Source: Diabrotica undecimpunctata | Taxonomy: Eukaryota > Arthropoda > Insecta > Coleoptera > Chrysomelidae | Direction: 5' to 3' | DNA: 64,000 bases | Assembly: GCF_040954645.1 (NCBI RefSeq) | Contig: NC_092811.1 | Location: 124,641,411 to 124,705,410, forward strand | In this document: positions 21,642 through 32,339 of the stretch, in pieces | How the letters are laid out: each line of letters begins with the position of its first letter | Numbering within the stretch: the first letter of the stretch is position 1 | Made by a program: the position numbers and the translations under genes | Notes under the pieces: generated by a model | The model's input: only the letters and a program-made list of their open reading frames with translations | The model's database searches: none | Told to the model about the DNA's origin: nothing

Positions 21642-21673
21642 TAAAATGCATCTATTCCAATAGATGCATTTTA
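21642..21673. repeat. Perfect 15-bp palindrome with 2-base spacer
   Basis: TAAAATGCATCTATT, CC, then the exact inverse AATAGATGCATTTTA. It marks the junction between the minus-strand LINE fragment region and the plus-strand I-type LINE fragment. Confidence 0.85.
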
Positions 21674-21739
21674 ATTTGGGAGACACTTTTCCGCCTTCCT
21701 GTAACAATTTTTTTTTTAAATTCAAATCGGTTTCAATTC

Positions 21740-22795
21740 ATGAGACTTAAAAAACTACGTGAGAATAACGCGTTTAAAGTATTTTTACTGTTTACTGATG
21801 GTTCAAAAAAAGGAAATAACACTGCTTGCGCAGTATACCAACAGAATTCTGGAAAACAACATAAATATAAGTTACCTGATGAAGCCACCATCTACACATC
21901 CGAAATTCTGGGTTTAAAGTTTCCTCTTTCTCACGCTTTGACAAAGGAAATGAAGAACTGTGTAATATTTACAGATAGTAAAAGTGCAATAGAAAGATTA
22001 TGTGTAACAAATAAATCCAAGCAATTGACTCATCTTGATATAGAGATTTTAAAATTGTACTACGAGGTTTCAAAGCTCGGAGGAGAAGTTCTTATCGCAT
22101 GGATCAAAGGCCATTCTGGGATAAAGGGTAATATAATAGCAGATGCTTTGGCAAAAGAAGCATTATCAAGCGGAGAAACCATAGACAACAATATTCTACC
22201 GGTGTCAGATATAGATGTATATAATAAACATCGGCTCAAATTAAAATGGCAAGCCAATTATACGGAATCCGAAAGTCAGTCATCCTTTAAATATTGGCAA
22301 CCCACACTTCTTAAAAAAGGTGGTTTCATTCAGAGTCCAACAGAAGTTTCATTAAAACTATTAATAGGCTAAGGTCAAATCATGCTCTAACACCTTCAAG
22401 AATGTACAAAATGAATTTAGCAGACACTCCAAACTGTACTTGTGGTAAATATGGAGATTTAACACATATCCTATTAGAATGTGTAAACCAACAAGGAAAT
22501 ATTACATGGTTATATGAAAACTTACGAAAACTAAATGTCTGTTTCCCATTTCACATAAATGAATTAATTTTCTCTGGAAACGTAGAAATCTTTAATTGTA
22601 TTTATCAGTTAATAAGAAATTGTAAATATAAACTTTAAACAATATAATGTACTTACCATAGAATTAAGATGAAACTTGTAAGCAATTTGCCAACATACCA
22701 ATCATGTAATAAACTTTTTAATACGAAAAAAAAAATAAAAATTATAAAAATAAAAATAAAAATAAAAAAAATTAAAAAAAAAAAAAAAAAAAAAA
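21740..22795 (+). pseudogene. I-type LINE: RNase H and CCHC tail with poly(A)
   Basis: RNase H blocks are LLFTDGSKKGNN (about 21790), ATIYTSEILGLKFPL, CVIFTDSKSAIE and IAWIKGHSGIKGNIIADALA, giving the Asp, Glu, Asp, Asp set. A shift near 22340-22370 (TAG at 22370-22372) is followed by INRLRSNHALTPSRMYKM and the zinc motif CTCGKYGDLTHILLEC. The protein stops at 22636-22638, and an A-rich tail occupies about 22724-22795. The reverse transcriptase and endonuclease are missing through 5' truncation. The RNase H would be read without interruption but has no polymerase to serve. Confidence 0.8.
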
Positions 22796-23474
22796 ATGTA
22801 AAACAAAATTATTATAGAAGATGACCAAAACAAAATAAAAAATATATATACATATTATATACAATATCAAAAAGCAATGAAAATTAAAACTTACATTTAG
22901 TGCTAACTCGAACTCTGATTCTGACTCTGTTGTTCTATGAATATAAATTACAAAATAGTCTGGTCAATTGGCTATGCCAATTCCATAAAAAAAAGTATTT
23001 TTACTATAATTTTATCAAATGAAATGGTCATATTTATTTTTTTACCTGTAATCAGGCATTCCTGGTGCATATTAGGTGCTCTTATTGTCTAGAAAAAGCT
23101 GTAAATGTCAAAGTTTTTTTTCATAATTCTGTCCTCTTTGACCTTCTACCTCTTTTTTGGAGCTTCTTGTTCATTCTTTTTCTTATTCTTCGTGCTTTTT
23201 TCTTTATTTTTTTCACAGTGTTACTTTTTTAAATCTAATAATCGCCGATACATGCACTTGGATGGGTGAAGAAGACACTCCAATTTGTTTATAATGAAAT
23301 TATCTCCGTACTCATTGGAATCAACAACATTCGCGTACGTTTTGCTGCCACTAAACTGATGTAAATAATGTAAAATACAATATACAATTCTGAAGATCTT
23401 TTTAAAAATATTTACAGTTAAATCACCTTCCATTTTGCCAGCGGATCTTTCTTATTAGCTAAATAATCAGTTTT
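22796..23474. other. Unassigned sequence, left flank of an inserted LINE
   Basis: A minus-strand frame of 70 residues (23221-23433, MEGDLTVNIFKKIFRIVYC) has no recognised domain. Because the RTE-like LINE at 23475-25508 is flanked by a 14-bp duplication, this region is contiguous in the ancestral sequence with 25523 onward. Reading the joined minus strand gives partly open stretches (for example RFYVFDEHYSIIGKLPGKF near 25670 and SMWYEEYKTDYLANKKDP across the junction). Whether that is a decayed host gene or a transposon protein is unknown. Confidence 0.4.
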
Positions 23475-25497
23475 ATTATAAACAGAGAATGGGAAGCATG
23501 TAAAAACATCATACAAGACGCGGCCAAAGAGACCCTGGGTCTACAAAAAAAGCCCAAATCAACTGAAGGACAGTGGTTGGATGAAGAGTGTCGTAACATA
23601 ACAGAGAGGAAAAATAATGCATATCAACGACTACAACAACGACATAGAACACGAAAGGCAGAGGAGGAATATAGAATGCTAAGGAGGGAAGAGAAGAAAA
23701 AACATCTCAGAAAAAAAAGAGAACACATAGAAAAAGAACTCCAAGAAATGGAAGAACTAAATAAACCATCAGAAACCAGAAAATTCTATAAAAAACTTAA
23801 CAAAAGTAGAAAAGAATTTAAACCAAGAACAATGATGTGTAGAGGCAAAGAAGGAGATATAGTAACTCAACAGAGTGAAATACTATAAAGATGGACAGAA
23901 TTCTTCAAAGAAAAGTTTGAAAAAAAAAACGAAGATCCACTATATGATGGAATTATACTGGATCAAACGGATACCAGAGAAACAACCCCCCCTTCAGTGG
24001 CTGAAATGCAAGAAGCAGTTACCAGACTGAAAAACAACAAGTCACCTGGATTAGACAATATTAGCGTAGAATTAATAAAGGAAGGTGGAGACTCCCTACT
24101 GAATGCGATACACGAACTAATAGTGAACATATGGAATAATAAACAACTGCCACAAGACTGGAATATCGGAGTAATTATTCCAATACATAAAAAGGGAGAT
24201 CAGCTCCAATGTAAAAACTATCGGGCAATAACGCTACTGACTGTGGCATATAAAATACTGTCAAATATTGTGTATGACCGATTGAGACCATATGCGGAAC
24301 AAATAGTTGGGGGATATCAACGTGGTTTTCGCAGGCAGAAGTCCACAATAGATCAGATCTTCGTCTTGAGGCAAATCTTGGAAAAGACTAGTGAATTTAA
24401 TATAGACACACACCATCTTTTCATTGACTTTGAGCGTGCCTATGATAGCCATCCATCGAGAATTTCTGATCCATGCACTGAAAGAGTTTAATATTCCAAC
24501 TCAACTCATTGATATCATAAAAGAAACACTTAAAGTACAAAGCAAAATTCGAATTCAAAACGAACTAACAGATACAATTCATGTGAGAACGGGCCTACGA
24601 TAGGAAGATGCCCTATCCTGTATTCTATTCAACATCACATAAGAGAAAATAATTAGGGAGTCAAAAGTCAACACCAGAGGAACAATAATAACAAAAAGTG
24701 TACAAATATTGGCATTTGCAGATGATGTTGATATCATAGCTAGAAGCGAAAGAGAGATGATAGAAGCATTTAATGCGATAGAAAGAGCGGCACAAAACAG
24801 TGGCCTAAACATTAATGAAATAAAAACCAAATACATGAAGACCAGTAAATCGACAGGCCAAAGAAACCTACAGAATCTGACAATAGGAGACTATAACATC
24901 GAAAGCGTGAAAAATTTTACATACCTAGGTTCACTAGTTACCGCAGATAACAATGTCAGTATGGAAATTAAGAGAAGAATACATATCGCTAATCAAACAT
25001 ATAATGGACTAATTAAACATCTAAGATCTAACAACATCACAAGAAAAACCAAATGCAAAATATACAAGACCCTGATAAAACCGGTTCTTGTATATGGATC
25101 AGAGACATGGACACTGTCGAAAAGCGATAAAAACCTATTAGGCACATTTGAACGAAAAATCCTTAGACACATATATAAGGGGGTAAAGGAAAATGACATA
25201 TGGCGCAGAAGATATAACTTTGAACCATACACAGCATACAATGAACCCGAGATCATAACATCCATAAAGATCGGACGTCTGCGCTGATTATATAACATAT
25301 AATAAAACATAAATATGAGGCAAACACCAGTAGAAAGAAGGTCAAAGGGAAGACCCAAACTTAGATACATGGAACAAATGGAACAAGATCTGAAAACACT
25401 TAAGATTACCAACTGGAAAAACAAATCAAGGAACAGAACAGAATGGCGGAAAATCCTAGAACAAGCCAGGACCCAGAAAGGGTTGTCGAGCTACTGA
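23475..25497 (+). pseudogene. RTE-like reverse transcriptase
   Basis: The basic linker (REEKKKHLRKKREHIEKEL) is followed by a TAA at 23886-23888, then LKNNKSPGLDNISVELIKEG, WNIGVIIPIHKKGDQLQC and NYRAITLLTVAYKIL (fingers), GYQRGFRRQKSTIDQIF, HHLFIDFERAYD (block A with the first catalytic Asp), a shift near 24450, a damaged block B near 24590 (VRTGLR then a stop) and ILAFADDVDIIARSE (block C) at 24706-24750. The C-terminal part runs through KNFTYLGSLVTADNNVSMEI and PVLVYGSETWTLSKSDKNLL. Another break at 25286 precedes the ending RRSKGRPKLRYMEQMEQD. At least four lesions. Confidence 0.85.
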
Positions 25498-25508
25498 TGA
25501 TGATGATG
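23475..25508 (+). mobile_element. RTE-like LINE (group beta) with 14-bp target duplication
   Basis: AAATAATCAGTTTT occurs at 23461-23474 and again at 25509-25522, bracketing the element. The 3' end is a (TGA)n tail, the usual RTE type. Coding begins at the very first base after the duplication (IINREWEACKNII), so 5' truncation occurred in the linker after the endonuclease. The reverse transcriptase follows to a stop at about 25497. Confidence 0.88.
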
Positions 25509-25522
25509 AAATAATCAGTTTT

Positions 25523-26035
25523 GTATTCTTCGTACCACATGGAAAACTCAACCTCGTTCAACCTTAAATTTTTTTTACTACGTCATAATCAAACCGAAGA
25601 TTTTACTTAGAAGTCAATAAATTTTCCTGGTAATTTCCCAATAATTGAATAATGCTCATCAAAGACGTAAAACCTCCCTTTATCTATGTGCCCTCTTCAG
25701 ATACTGTCAAATAAACAGCTTCATTGCTATCTTCCTCATCAATTTCGTTTCTTCCTTTACTCCTTTTTGAGTTACAAACTCAAAACGTTGTTTTGAAGCA
25801 TTATGCATTTTTGATGGTGGCGAAAAAAGAACGTTTTCAGCCCTTTTTACCGTAAACGAAGAATTCTCGTAATATATACTACTAAATAGTCTTTGATTTC
25901 AATAAATTGGAGATTCAATAAATTTTCTCCCACAATAACACTGCACCTAGTACCTCTGTCCTTTTGTTGTGTAAATACAATTTCACAATTACATTCTTTG
26001 CACTTGGATGTTTCAACTTAGCCACGCGATATTAC
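25523..26035. other. Unassigned sequence, right flank of the LINE insert
   Basis: Continuous with 22796-23460 before the LINE inserted. Minus-strand translation shows short open stretches but no domain I recognise. Confidence 0.35.
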
Positions 26036-26039
26036 CCCT

Positions 26040-26440
26040 CCTTCCACTACATATGGTCAGTTGTCTTATATGGTGTCACAGCATGGGTCTTGAAAATGTC
26101 TACTATTAAGCGCTGAGAGATTTTTGAAATGTAATCCTATAGACGAACTCTAAAAATACCGTGAACTGCTAAGCAAACAAATAAAGCAGTTTTCAACAGA
26201 GCAGAAGCAACTCATCAGCTGATTGATAGCGTCAAATCCATTAAAATAGCATATCTTGGACATATAATGCATTCAACACAGTATAATATTCTTCGACTAA
26301 TTATGACGGGTAAAATCGTGGGATGCAGAATTGGTAGAAAACAGGCCTCGGATTTGAAGGATATTAGATAATGGATTGGGAGAATAGCCCAAGAGGGGAA
26401 GAGTCTTGCCGTGTTAATTGCCAACATTAATAGGGCAGTC
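26040..26440 (+). pseudogene. RTE-like LINE (group alpha), C-terminal fragment
   Basis: Reading VVLYGVTAWVLKMST, then KAVFNRAEATHQLIDSVKSI, KIAYLGHIMHSTQYNILRLI and MTGKIVGCRIGRKQASDL, finishing with VLIANINRAVK near 26440. This is the same C-terminal region as at 20800-21468. Stops occur near 26118 and 26369. It is a short dead remnant. Confidence 0.65.
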
Positions 26441-26659
26441 AAGACGAAGAAACTCTCGATAATAGGAATTAAAGTTACTTATAAAACAGTAGATAAAAAT
26501 AAAAAAGGCAACGGATCTTTTTCTATGTCGAAAGATTGTAATTATATGTAGGAGCTCTGTAAAAATGAAATTAAAAAATAAGAATAAGAAAGAACAAAAG
26601 AGAAATAAGTAAGAAGAAATGTGCACTGAAACTATTATTATGGCACTAGAGAATTTATA

Positions 26660-28285
26660 AGTAATTCTTCTTGTTTATTGGCGGATTAATACCACTATGG
26701 AAGGTTGTCACTCCATCTTCTGCGCGGTCTTCCGATACTTCTTCTCCCGATTGGTAACTTATCTCTTGCTATTTTGACGACTTTAAGGGTCTCCTCCATG
26801 GTACTTATGTGGTTATTCCATTCTTTTTTCCTATTTTATGTCCATTCATTTATACACTGTACGTTACATTTTCTGCTAATGTCTTCACTTCTTTTTCGAT
26901 CTCTTAGCGTATTTCCTGAAATTGTTCTCAGTACTCTCATCTCTGCCTTTTCCAGTAGCCTTTGCGTTGTGGCTGTGTCGGGTCTTGTTTCTGAGGTATA
27001 TGTCATTATTGGTCTTACACTGGCTTTATAAATTAACTTCATCTCAGTGTTAATGTGTTTGTTTCGCCATATAGTGTTATTAAGGCATCCTGCAAGTCTA
27101 TTTGCTTTTTGTACTTGATCTCTCACTTCTTTGTTTAGTTCTCCATAGCTAGACAGTGCAATTCCCAGGTATTTTATTTCCATTATTTGTTCAATACTGA
27201 TGCCATCAATTTCTATTTTACGTCTGGTTGGTTCTTTGCCGACTACTATTGTTTTAGTTTTCTGAAATGAAATTGTCATATTAAATTCTTTTGCTCTTAT
27301 GTTAAATCTGTGGACCAGTCTTTGCAGACTATCTTCATCTTGGGTTATCAATATTGCGTCGCCTGCGGAACAGAGTATTTTTATTTCTTTGTTTTTCATT
27401 CTGTATCCTCTTCCTTTGTTAACGCTTTTGATGATTTTATCCATGATCAAATTAAAGAGCATGGGACTCAATGAATCCCCTTGTCTTATTCCGCTGCCTA
27501 TTTTTATACGTTCTGTAAGTTGTCTATCTATTCTGACTTCCATTTTGTTGTTTTGGTAGATGTTTTTGATAGTTTTTATAATATTTAGGGGAAATTCTCT
27601 ATTATACAGAAGATGGATGACATCTTTGAGTCTTACTCTGTCAAACGCTTTCTTTAGTTCAATCAGACACAGAAATGCTGGTTTATTATACTCCAGTGAT
27701 TTCTCAGTAAATGCATTATAATGAATATTGCATCTCTACACGATCTTACATTTCGAAAACCCTGTTGTTCATCTGCTAAACTTTTCCTCTGATTTATTAG
27801 CATTTGTAAAATTTTAGTTGTACGTTTTAGCGTAGTATATAACAAGTTTATATCTCTGTAGATTTCTGGCTGTTTTTTATCTCCTTATTTGAATAGTAGA
27901 ATAATAGAATTAATGTTGTCAATTGTTCTGTCATTGCTGCTCCACAATATTTCAGTACCTAATTCGTTTGGTATCCCTTCTTTACCTGCTGATTTTCTGT
28001 TATTTTAAGAGTATTTTCTGTTCTCTTAAAGTATTTTCTGAACTTCTTGTACATTTATATTAATTTCTTCATTTGTGGTAATTTCTGGCGTTTCCGGTTC
28101 TAGCGTCGTTTGTTCTTCCTCTTCATAAAGCTTTTTTAGGTAGTCAATTTACGTATCCTTTTCTATGTGTTTTGGTTCTATCAGTTCCTTTATCTTCGTT
28201 CTTTGACCTCTTATGAAGCGCCATATTTCATTTTGTAGACCGTAAAAATCATGTTCCATTTCTTTCGAAAAGCGTCCCCAGTGAT
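26660..28285 (-). mobile_element. RTE-like LINE (group beta), 5'-truncated
   Basis: Read from 28285 down the minus strand: DHWGRFSKEMEHDFYGLQ and EPETPEITTNEEIN (linker), GKEGIPNELGTEILW, LLYTTLKRTTKILQMLINQR and DEQQGFRNVRSCRDAIFI (fingers, 27845-27663), then an open frame 27543-26836 with RIKIGSGIRQGDSLSPMLFN (block B), ILCSAGDAILITQDED (block C, FADD changed to SAGD) and KYLGIALSSYGELNKEV. It ends with LPIGRRSIGRPRRRWSDNLP near 26705 and an AAGAAGAA-like tail. The altered catalytic box shows that the polymerase is dead. Copies of the same group are at 37640 and 61720. Confidence 0.82.
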
Positions 28286-28289
28286 CATT

Positions 28290-29215
28290 TTTTAGTTCTA
28301 AAATATGAACTAACAAATCAAATGGAAAGATTAGACATACAGTTAATAGTATCTGTACAGAAATATTTATTTTTCATTGTGTTTATCAACAATCTTTCAG
28401 ATACCCTCGGTATGTGTTATTTTCTACCGTCGGTGATGTAATCGATATTCCTCGGTAAAGTCGGTCGATGTGCACTCGGCTTAAGGCTTAGCTAAGCTTT
28501 GAAAATTGAAACGGAACATATTGCAGAACAGCCGGGTCAACGGAACGAGTCGAAATGAAAAAAATTAACATGACGAATGTCAAAGCTCAGAGAATTAATA
28601 ACAAGGGGACTTTTTAGAACACTCCATTTTACTGCCAACATAAAGTTCGAAAAGCGAGGAGTGTAAAATAAACCTGTCTTTAGACGGTTTCCAAATGTCG
28701 GGAAAATAATTACGCTCACAAAATCGATGCTTCCGCAAGGACGGTAGTATTGGTAAAACGAAAGGATCTGTTTAATCTTTCCTACGGTTTTTTTTATTTA
28801 AAAAACACGTAAAACTATAAAATTATTATGATTATCAATGTATACTATTTATTGATGATTTCCTTATTGACATTTCTGTGATTGTTATTAGCAAGCAAAT
28901 ATTTTGATAAAAATAAAAATTAAATTACTGTACAAAAAATGTATTTTTATGGCTACATACTAATTTCACGATAATTGTATGTACAAGAATTTAGAAGAAG
29001 AGTTGGAAAGAGCATGATACTGCTAACCTTCAATACGCTCACCCAAAGATGTTTGGAAGGCACTCGACATCCAATGGTCCACTCTATTATATTACATAAG
29101 AAATACGAAAGTAAATTGCTCTAGTAATAAAAATATGAAGCAAATAATTTCTAAATTAAATTAAACAAAATCCTTTTATAATCTCTTTTTTTACGGTATT
29201 AAAAATAAGTTATTT
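28290..29215. other. No recognisable gene
   Basis: Mixed composition; 28400-28790 is less AT-rich than its surroundings but codes for nothing I recognise (one 60-residue minus-strand frame at 28537-28719 has no motif). No inverted ends found. Confidence 0.4.
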
Positions 29216-29219
29216 ACAG

Positions 29220-29337
29220 CAAGCACTTTTAGGAGTCCGTGTATGGAGAAGAGCAGCCACAGACAGACAAGGGTGGAGGCAAAAAATAAAGGAGGCCAAG
29301 GCTCATTTTGGGCTGTAGTGCCGTAGAAGAAGAAGAT
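29220..29337 (+). mobile_element. 3' terminal scrap of RTE-like LINE
   Basis: Reading LLGVRVWRRAATDRQGWRQK, then IKEAKAHFGL, a stop, and a GAAGAAGAAG tail at about 29325-29335. The sequence closely matches, in the opposite orientation, the 3' end of the LINE at 8265-8400, so both are members of one family. Only about 120 bp are present, the product of extreme 5' truncation. Confidence 0.7.
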
Positions 29338-29654
29338 TTACAGTCAATTCTTTTGATATAATTTATGTGCATTACACATTTTATGCGGAAATGTTTGTTT
29401 GCCTAGCAATTTTACCTTCTTTACTCAACGTTAAAGACACTTCCATGTTAATTAACAAAATTCTGAAAATATTTTGATTTTTGAAACATATTTTTATTTT
29501 ATATTTTCCTGCAAAATATTTGTGACAACCATACAACCAGATTAGCAAGGACTATTTGAGGAGCAACTGCGCAAAAAACAAATAAATCCAGTCTTATTAG
29601 GGTGCGTTCCTTACGGAGACCATCACATGGTATCCTCGCCTGGGTACAATCGAG

Positions 29655-29721
29655 GTACAATCGACAATGAGTTACGGTATAACTGTCTGGGGTGGCTCTT
29701 CTAGTATAAAGGACGTTTTTG
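29655..29721 (+). pseudogene. CR1-like LINE scrap
   Basis: A short stretch reads TMSYGITVWGGSSSIKDVFV, the conserved Y-G-x-x-x-W-G block downstream of the reverse transcriptase in CR1/Jockey-like LINEs. The next part of the domain restarts at about 30160, with overlap in content, so the two may be pieces of different copies. Sequence between them is unassigned. Confidence 0.5.
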
Positions 29722-30155
29722 TCACCTCGGGGGAACAATTAAGGGTCTAACCACCTTCTGATATCTCCGGGTGCTCTGTAGAGGGCTTCGAATATACTGT
29801 CGAGAGCTCCTCTACTTAAGTCCATTTTCGGGTTATGGACTTGAAAAATATTTATCTTCGGTGTCTTGCCTTGAAAAAGGCAAGATATTTCTTACATGAC
29901 AATTTCTTCATCGAAATAAAAACACCAAGTTAAGTTTAAACAATTCTCAGCCACAGAGTATGGAAAATAATTGCAGGAAGCAGAGCCTCGAGAGCACTAA
30001 GCTCTCGGAGAGCCCATGAGGGACTGACTTGGCTGACCTGAAAATCGCCAATATTTATATGCGCTGTTCGAGCGATAAATAGGGATTTCCAGGTCAAGAG
30101 CCAATGGGAAAATTCGAGGCGGGGCGATGCGCATCAAAATGTGTACTAGTCCACA
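29722..30155. other. Unassigned insert-like sequence
   Basis: About 430 bp with noticeably higher GC than the surroundings, lying between two CR1-like LINE pieces. It contains CGAGAGCTCC and CTCGAGAGCACTAAGCTCTCGGAGAGC-like self-complementary patches (short arms only) and no reading frame. A solo LTR or a non-autonomous element is possible, but no ends or duplication could be defined. Confidence 0.35.
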
Positions 30156-30159
30156 AACT

Positions 30160-30906
30160 ATTCACACAGAGGCATTCGATGACATTTTCAAGGCCCAAAA
30201 GCGTATTGTCAGATGTATTGTAGGTGTTCCGTATGGTTGGTCTTGTAAAAACCTATTTAGAGATTTGAATATATTAACAGTGTATGGGATTTACATTTTG
30301 GAATTATTGATACTAATTCATAAAAAAAGAAGAATGGGTCGAGACAAAAAATTGTTGAGAACGATAAAAGTACGCAAGACTGCATACCTTGGACACATAC
30401 TAAGAAATAATAAATATAGTCTTCTGCAGGTCATCATGCAGGGTAGAGTCGATGGCAAAAAGGGAATAGGTAGAAAGAGGAAGTCATGGCTGCGAAATAT
30501 TCGAGACTGGACAAACATGACTGTAGACGAATTATTCCACGTTGCAAAAGATAGAGAAGCCTTTAAAAATGTGGTCGCCAACCTCCGTTAATGGGGACGG
30601 CATAGGAAGAAGAAGAATTTATAAAAATAAAAGAACTTTTTTATGTAACAGTGATATTCACTCACACAACACAAGAAATAAGAGACAGTTTGTAGTACCC
30701 TATCGACATTTAGAAATAAGTAGGAAGTCATCTACTGTCTGTGGTTTACTACTGTATAATCAACTTCCTCAAAAATTTAAAAACATTCATTCAACTACAG
30801 CTTTTAAAAACCAAGTCAAAGAGTACCTAGTGACCATGTGTCCTTATACATTAGGTGAATATTACCAGAGTGTATCTGTGAATGCCCAAGCTGTAACATA
30901 ACCAAA
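30160..30906 (+). mobile_element. CR1-like LINE 3' end, with LINE insert
   Basis: The first part reads IFKAQKRIVRCIVGVPYG and NLFRDLNILTVYGIYILELL; the second, from 30628, reads KRTFLCNSDIHSHNTRNKRQ, SRKSSTVCGLLLYNQLPQKF and FKNQVKEYLVTMCPYTLGEY to a stop at about 30901. Between them, 30327-30615 is a different LINE. Joining 30326 to 30628 gives ILIHKNKRTFLCNSD without a break. A 3' UTR and a (TCTA)n tail follow to 31097. Confidence 0.82.
30327..30615 (+). mobile_element. RTE-like LINE (group alpha) insert, C-terminal scrap
   Basis: It encodes KKLLRTIKVRKTAYLGHILR, LLQVIMQGRVDGKKGIGRKR and KSWLRNIRDWTNMTVDELF, ending FKNVVANLR, then TAA and a GAAGAAGAAG tail. It is flanked by AATTCATAAAAA (30315-30326) and AATTTATAAAAA (30616-30627), a 12-bp duplication with one difference. 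Because it is in frame with the host LINE, a single chimeric reading frame spans 30127-30591; that fusion is accidental. Confidence 0.8.
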
Positions 30907-31073
30907 TTTAATGTTATTTTAATTATATTATGATGTCCATGTTGTACGTTTTATATGTATTTTAATGTTTTAAATATTTTTAATGTATTGTTTTCATTTT
31001 GTTGTAATGATTAATATTTATAATTTTAGTTTGACTTGCTGTAAACCTTGTTGTAAATTACAGTCAAATAACT

Positions 31074-31097
31074 ATCTATCTATCTATCTATCTATCG
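31074..31097 (+). repeat. (TCTA)n microsatellite, LINE 3' tail
   Basis: Six or so TCTA units directly after the 3' UTR of the CR1-like LINE; such elements end in short tandem repeats instead of poly(A). Confidence 0.8.
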
Positions 31098-31099
31098 CC

Positions 31100-31404
31100 T
31101 AGATCATAGCACTGATAGCCCAAGGAAATAACCATTTTTTCATGACACTCGTCTGGCCACGCAAACGACAATTATTGTTTTGAGTAGTATGGACCTCTGT
31201 AACAAAAACCTGTATGTTTCCTGCAGTCGATTTTTTGGACTTAATTAGTTATTAACAAGTTAATGTCAAAAAAACGGAAAATTTTTGCTTTTTTCGTCTA
31301 TCAGCATAAAGTGAAGCATTTTAAACAAATTTTAGAAGAAAAGAAACTTATAAGTCATATAAAGTATGTGCTTTTAAATAACGCTAATTAGATTTCTTAT
31401 CGAA
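31100..31404. other. No recognisable gene
   Basis: No reading frame or terminal repeat was identified between the microsatellite and the next LINE. Confidence 0.4.
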
Positions 31405-32333
31405 GATACTGGGACCTTTCGTATTGAAAGATGCGTTCGGCAAAGAGATAACATGTCTCCTAAATTATTTAAAATTTTGCTAGAATACGCTTGTAAAACA
31501 ATAGATTGGAACGAAAAGGACATCAATGTAGATGGAAAATTCTTAAATAACCTTAAATTTGCAGATGATATCGTTCTTATTGCAGACAGCTTTGATCAGG
31601 CACAGATAATGCTCCAAGAACTTCATACTGCCACAAAAAGAGTTGGTCTTAAAATAAATTTTTCGAAAACACAATCTATGACAAATTTGGTCCACAACAA
31701 AAACATTTAAGTAGAAGACAAAGATATTGAGCCAGTTGTCTCCTATAAATACTTGGGCCATGAGATCAGAATAAGTCGAGACAACCAAACAATCGAGCTG
31801 AAAAGAAGAATAAACCTCGCTTGGGCTGCATTTGGAAAGATGAAGGATATTTTTAGGTCTAAGTTTCCAATGTGTCTGAAAAGAAAAGTATTTAATCAGT
31901 GTATTTTGCTAGTGATGACCTACGGCGCAGAAACCCTAACACTCACAAGAACAACAGTGAGTAAACTACAAGTTGCGGAAAGGGCAATGGAGAGAATAAG
32001 TTAGGGATTTCTCTACGTGATAGAATACCCAATGCTACTATAACGCACAAGATCAGGAGTAGTAGACGTTATTGAAAGGATAACAACACTAAAGTGGAAC
32101 TGGACAGGTCATGTAGTAAGATCAGTTGATGACCGGTGGACAAAAAGAATTTTGGAATGGAGACCCTGAATACAAACAGAAATAGAGGTCGACCCCCAAC
32201 GAGATGGTATGATGACATAAAAAGAGTGACTACAAATTGGATTCAGATAGCGCAAAATCGGTCTAAGTGGAAAAACATGCGAGAGGCCTATGTTCAGCAG
32301 TGGACGTTAGAGGCTAGTTGATGATGATGATTA
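31405..32333 (+). mobile_element. RTE-like LINE (group gamma), 5'-truncated
   Basis: Starts inside the reverse transcriptase: RIERCVRQRDNMSPKLFKIL (block B), LNNLKFADDIVLIADSF (block C intact), a TAA at about 31708, then SYKYLGHEIRISRDNQTIEL and LVMTYGAETLTLTRTTVSKL. Stops and shifts at about 32002 and 32167 precede TRWYDDIKRVTTNWIQIAQN and the ending AYVQQWTLEAS, followed by a (GAT)n tail. It is the same group as 52636-54392, which has the sister ending AYVQQWSLKAG. Inactive by truncation and stops. Confidence 0.82.
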
Positions 32334-32339
32334 TACCAC

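Noticed and set aside
31074..31097. Short regular repeats as a CRISPR-like array
   Set aside because: Units are 4 bp with no spacers, at the 3' end of a LINE in a eukaryotic genome; it is a microsatellite.
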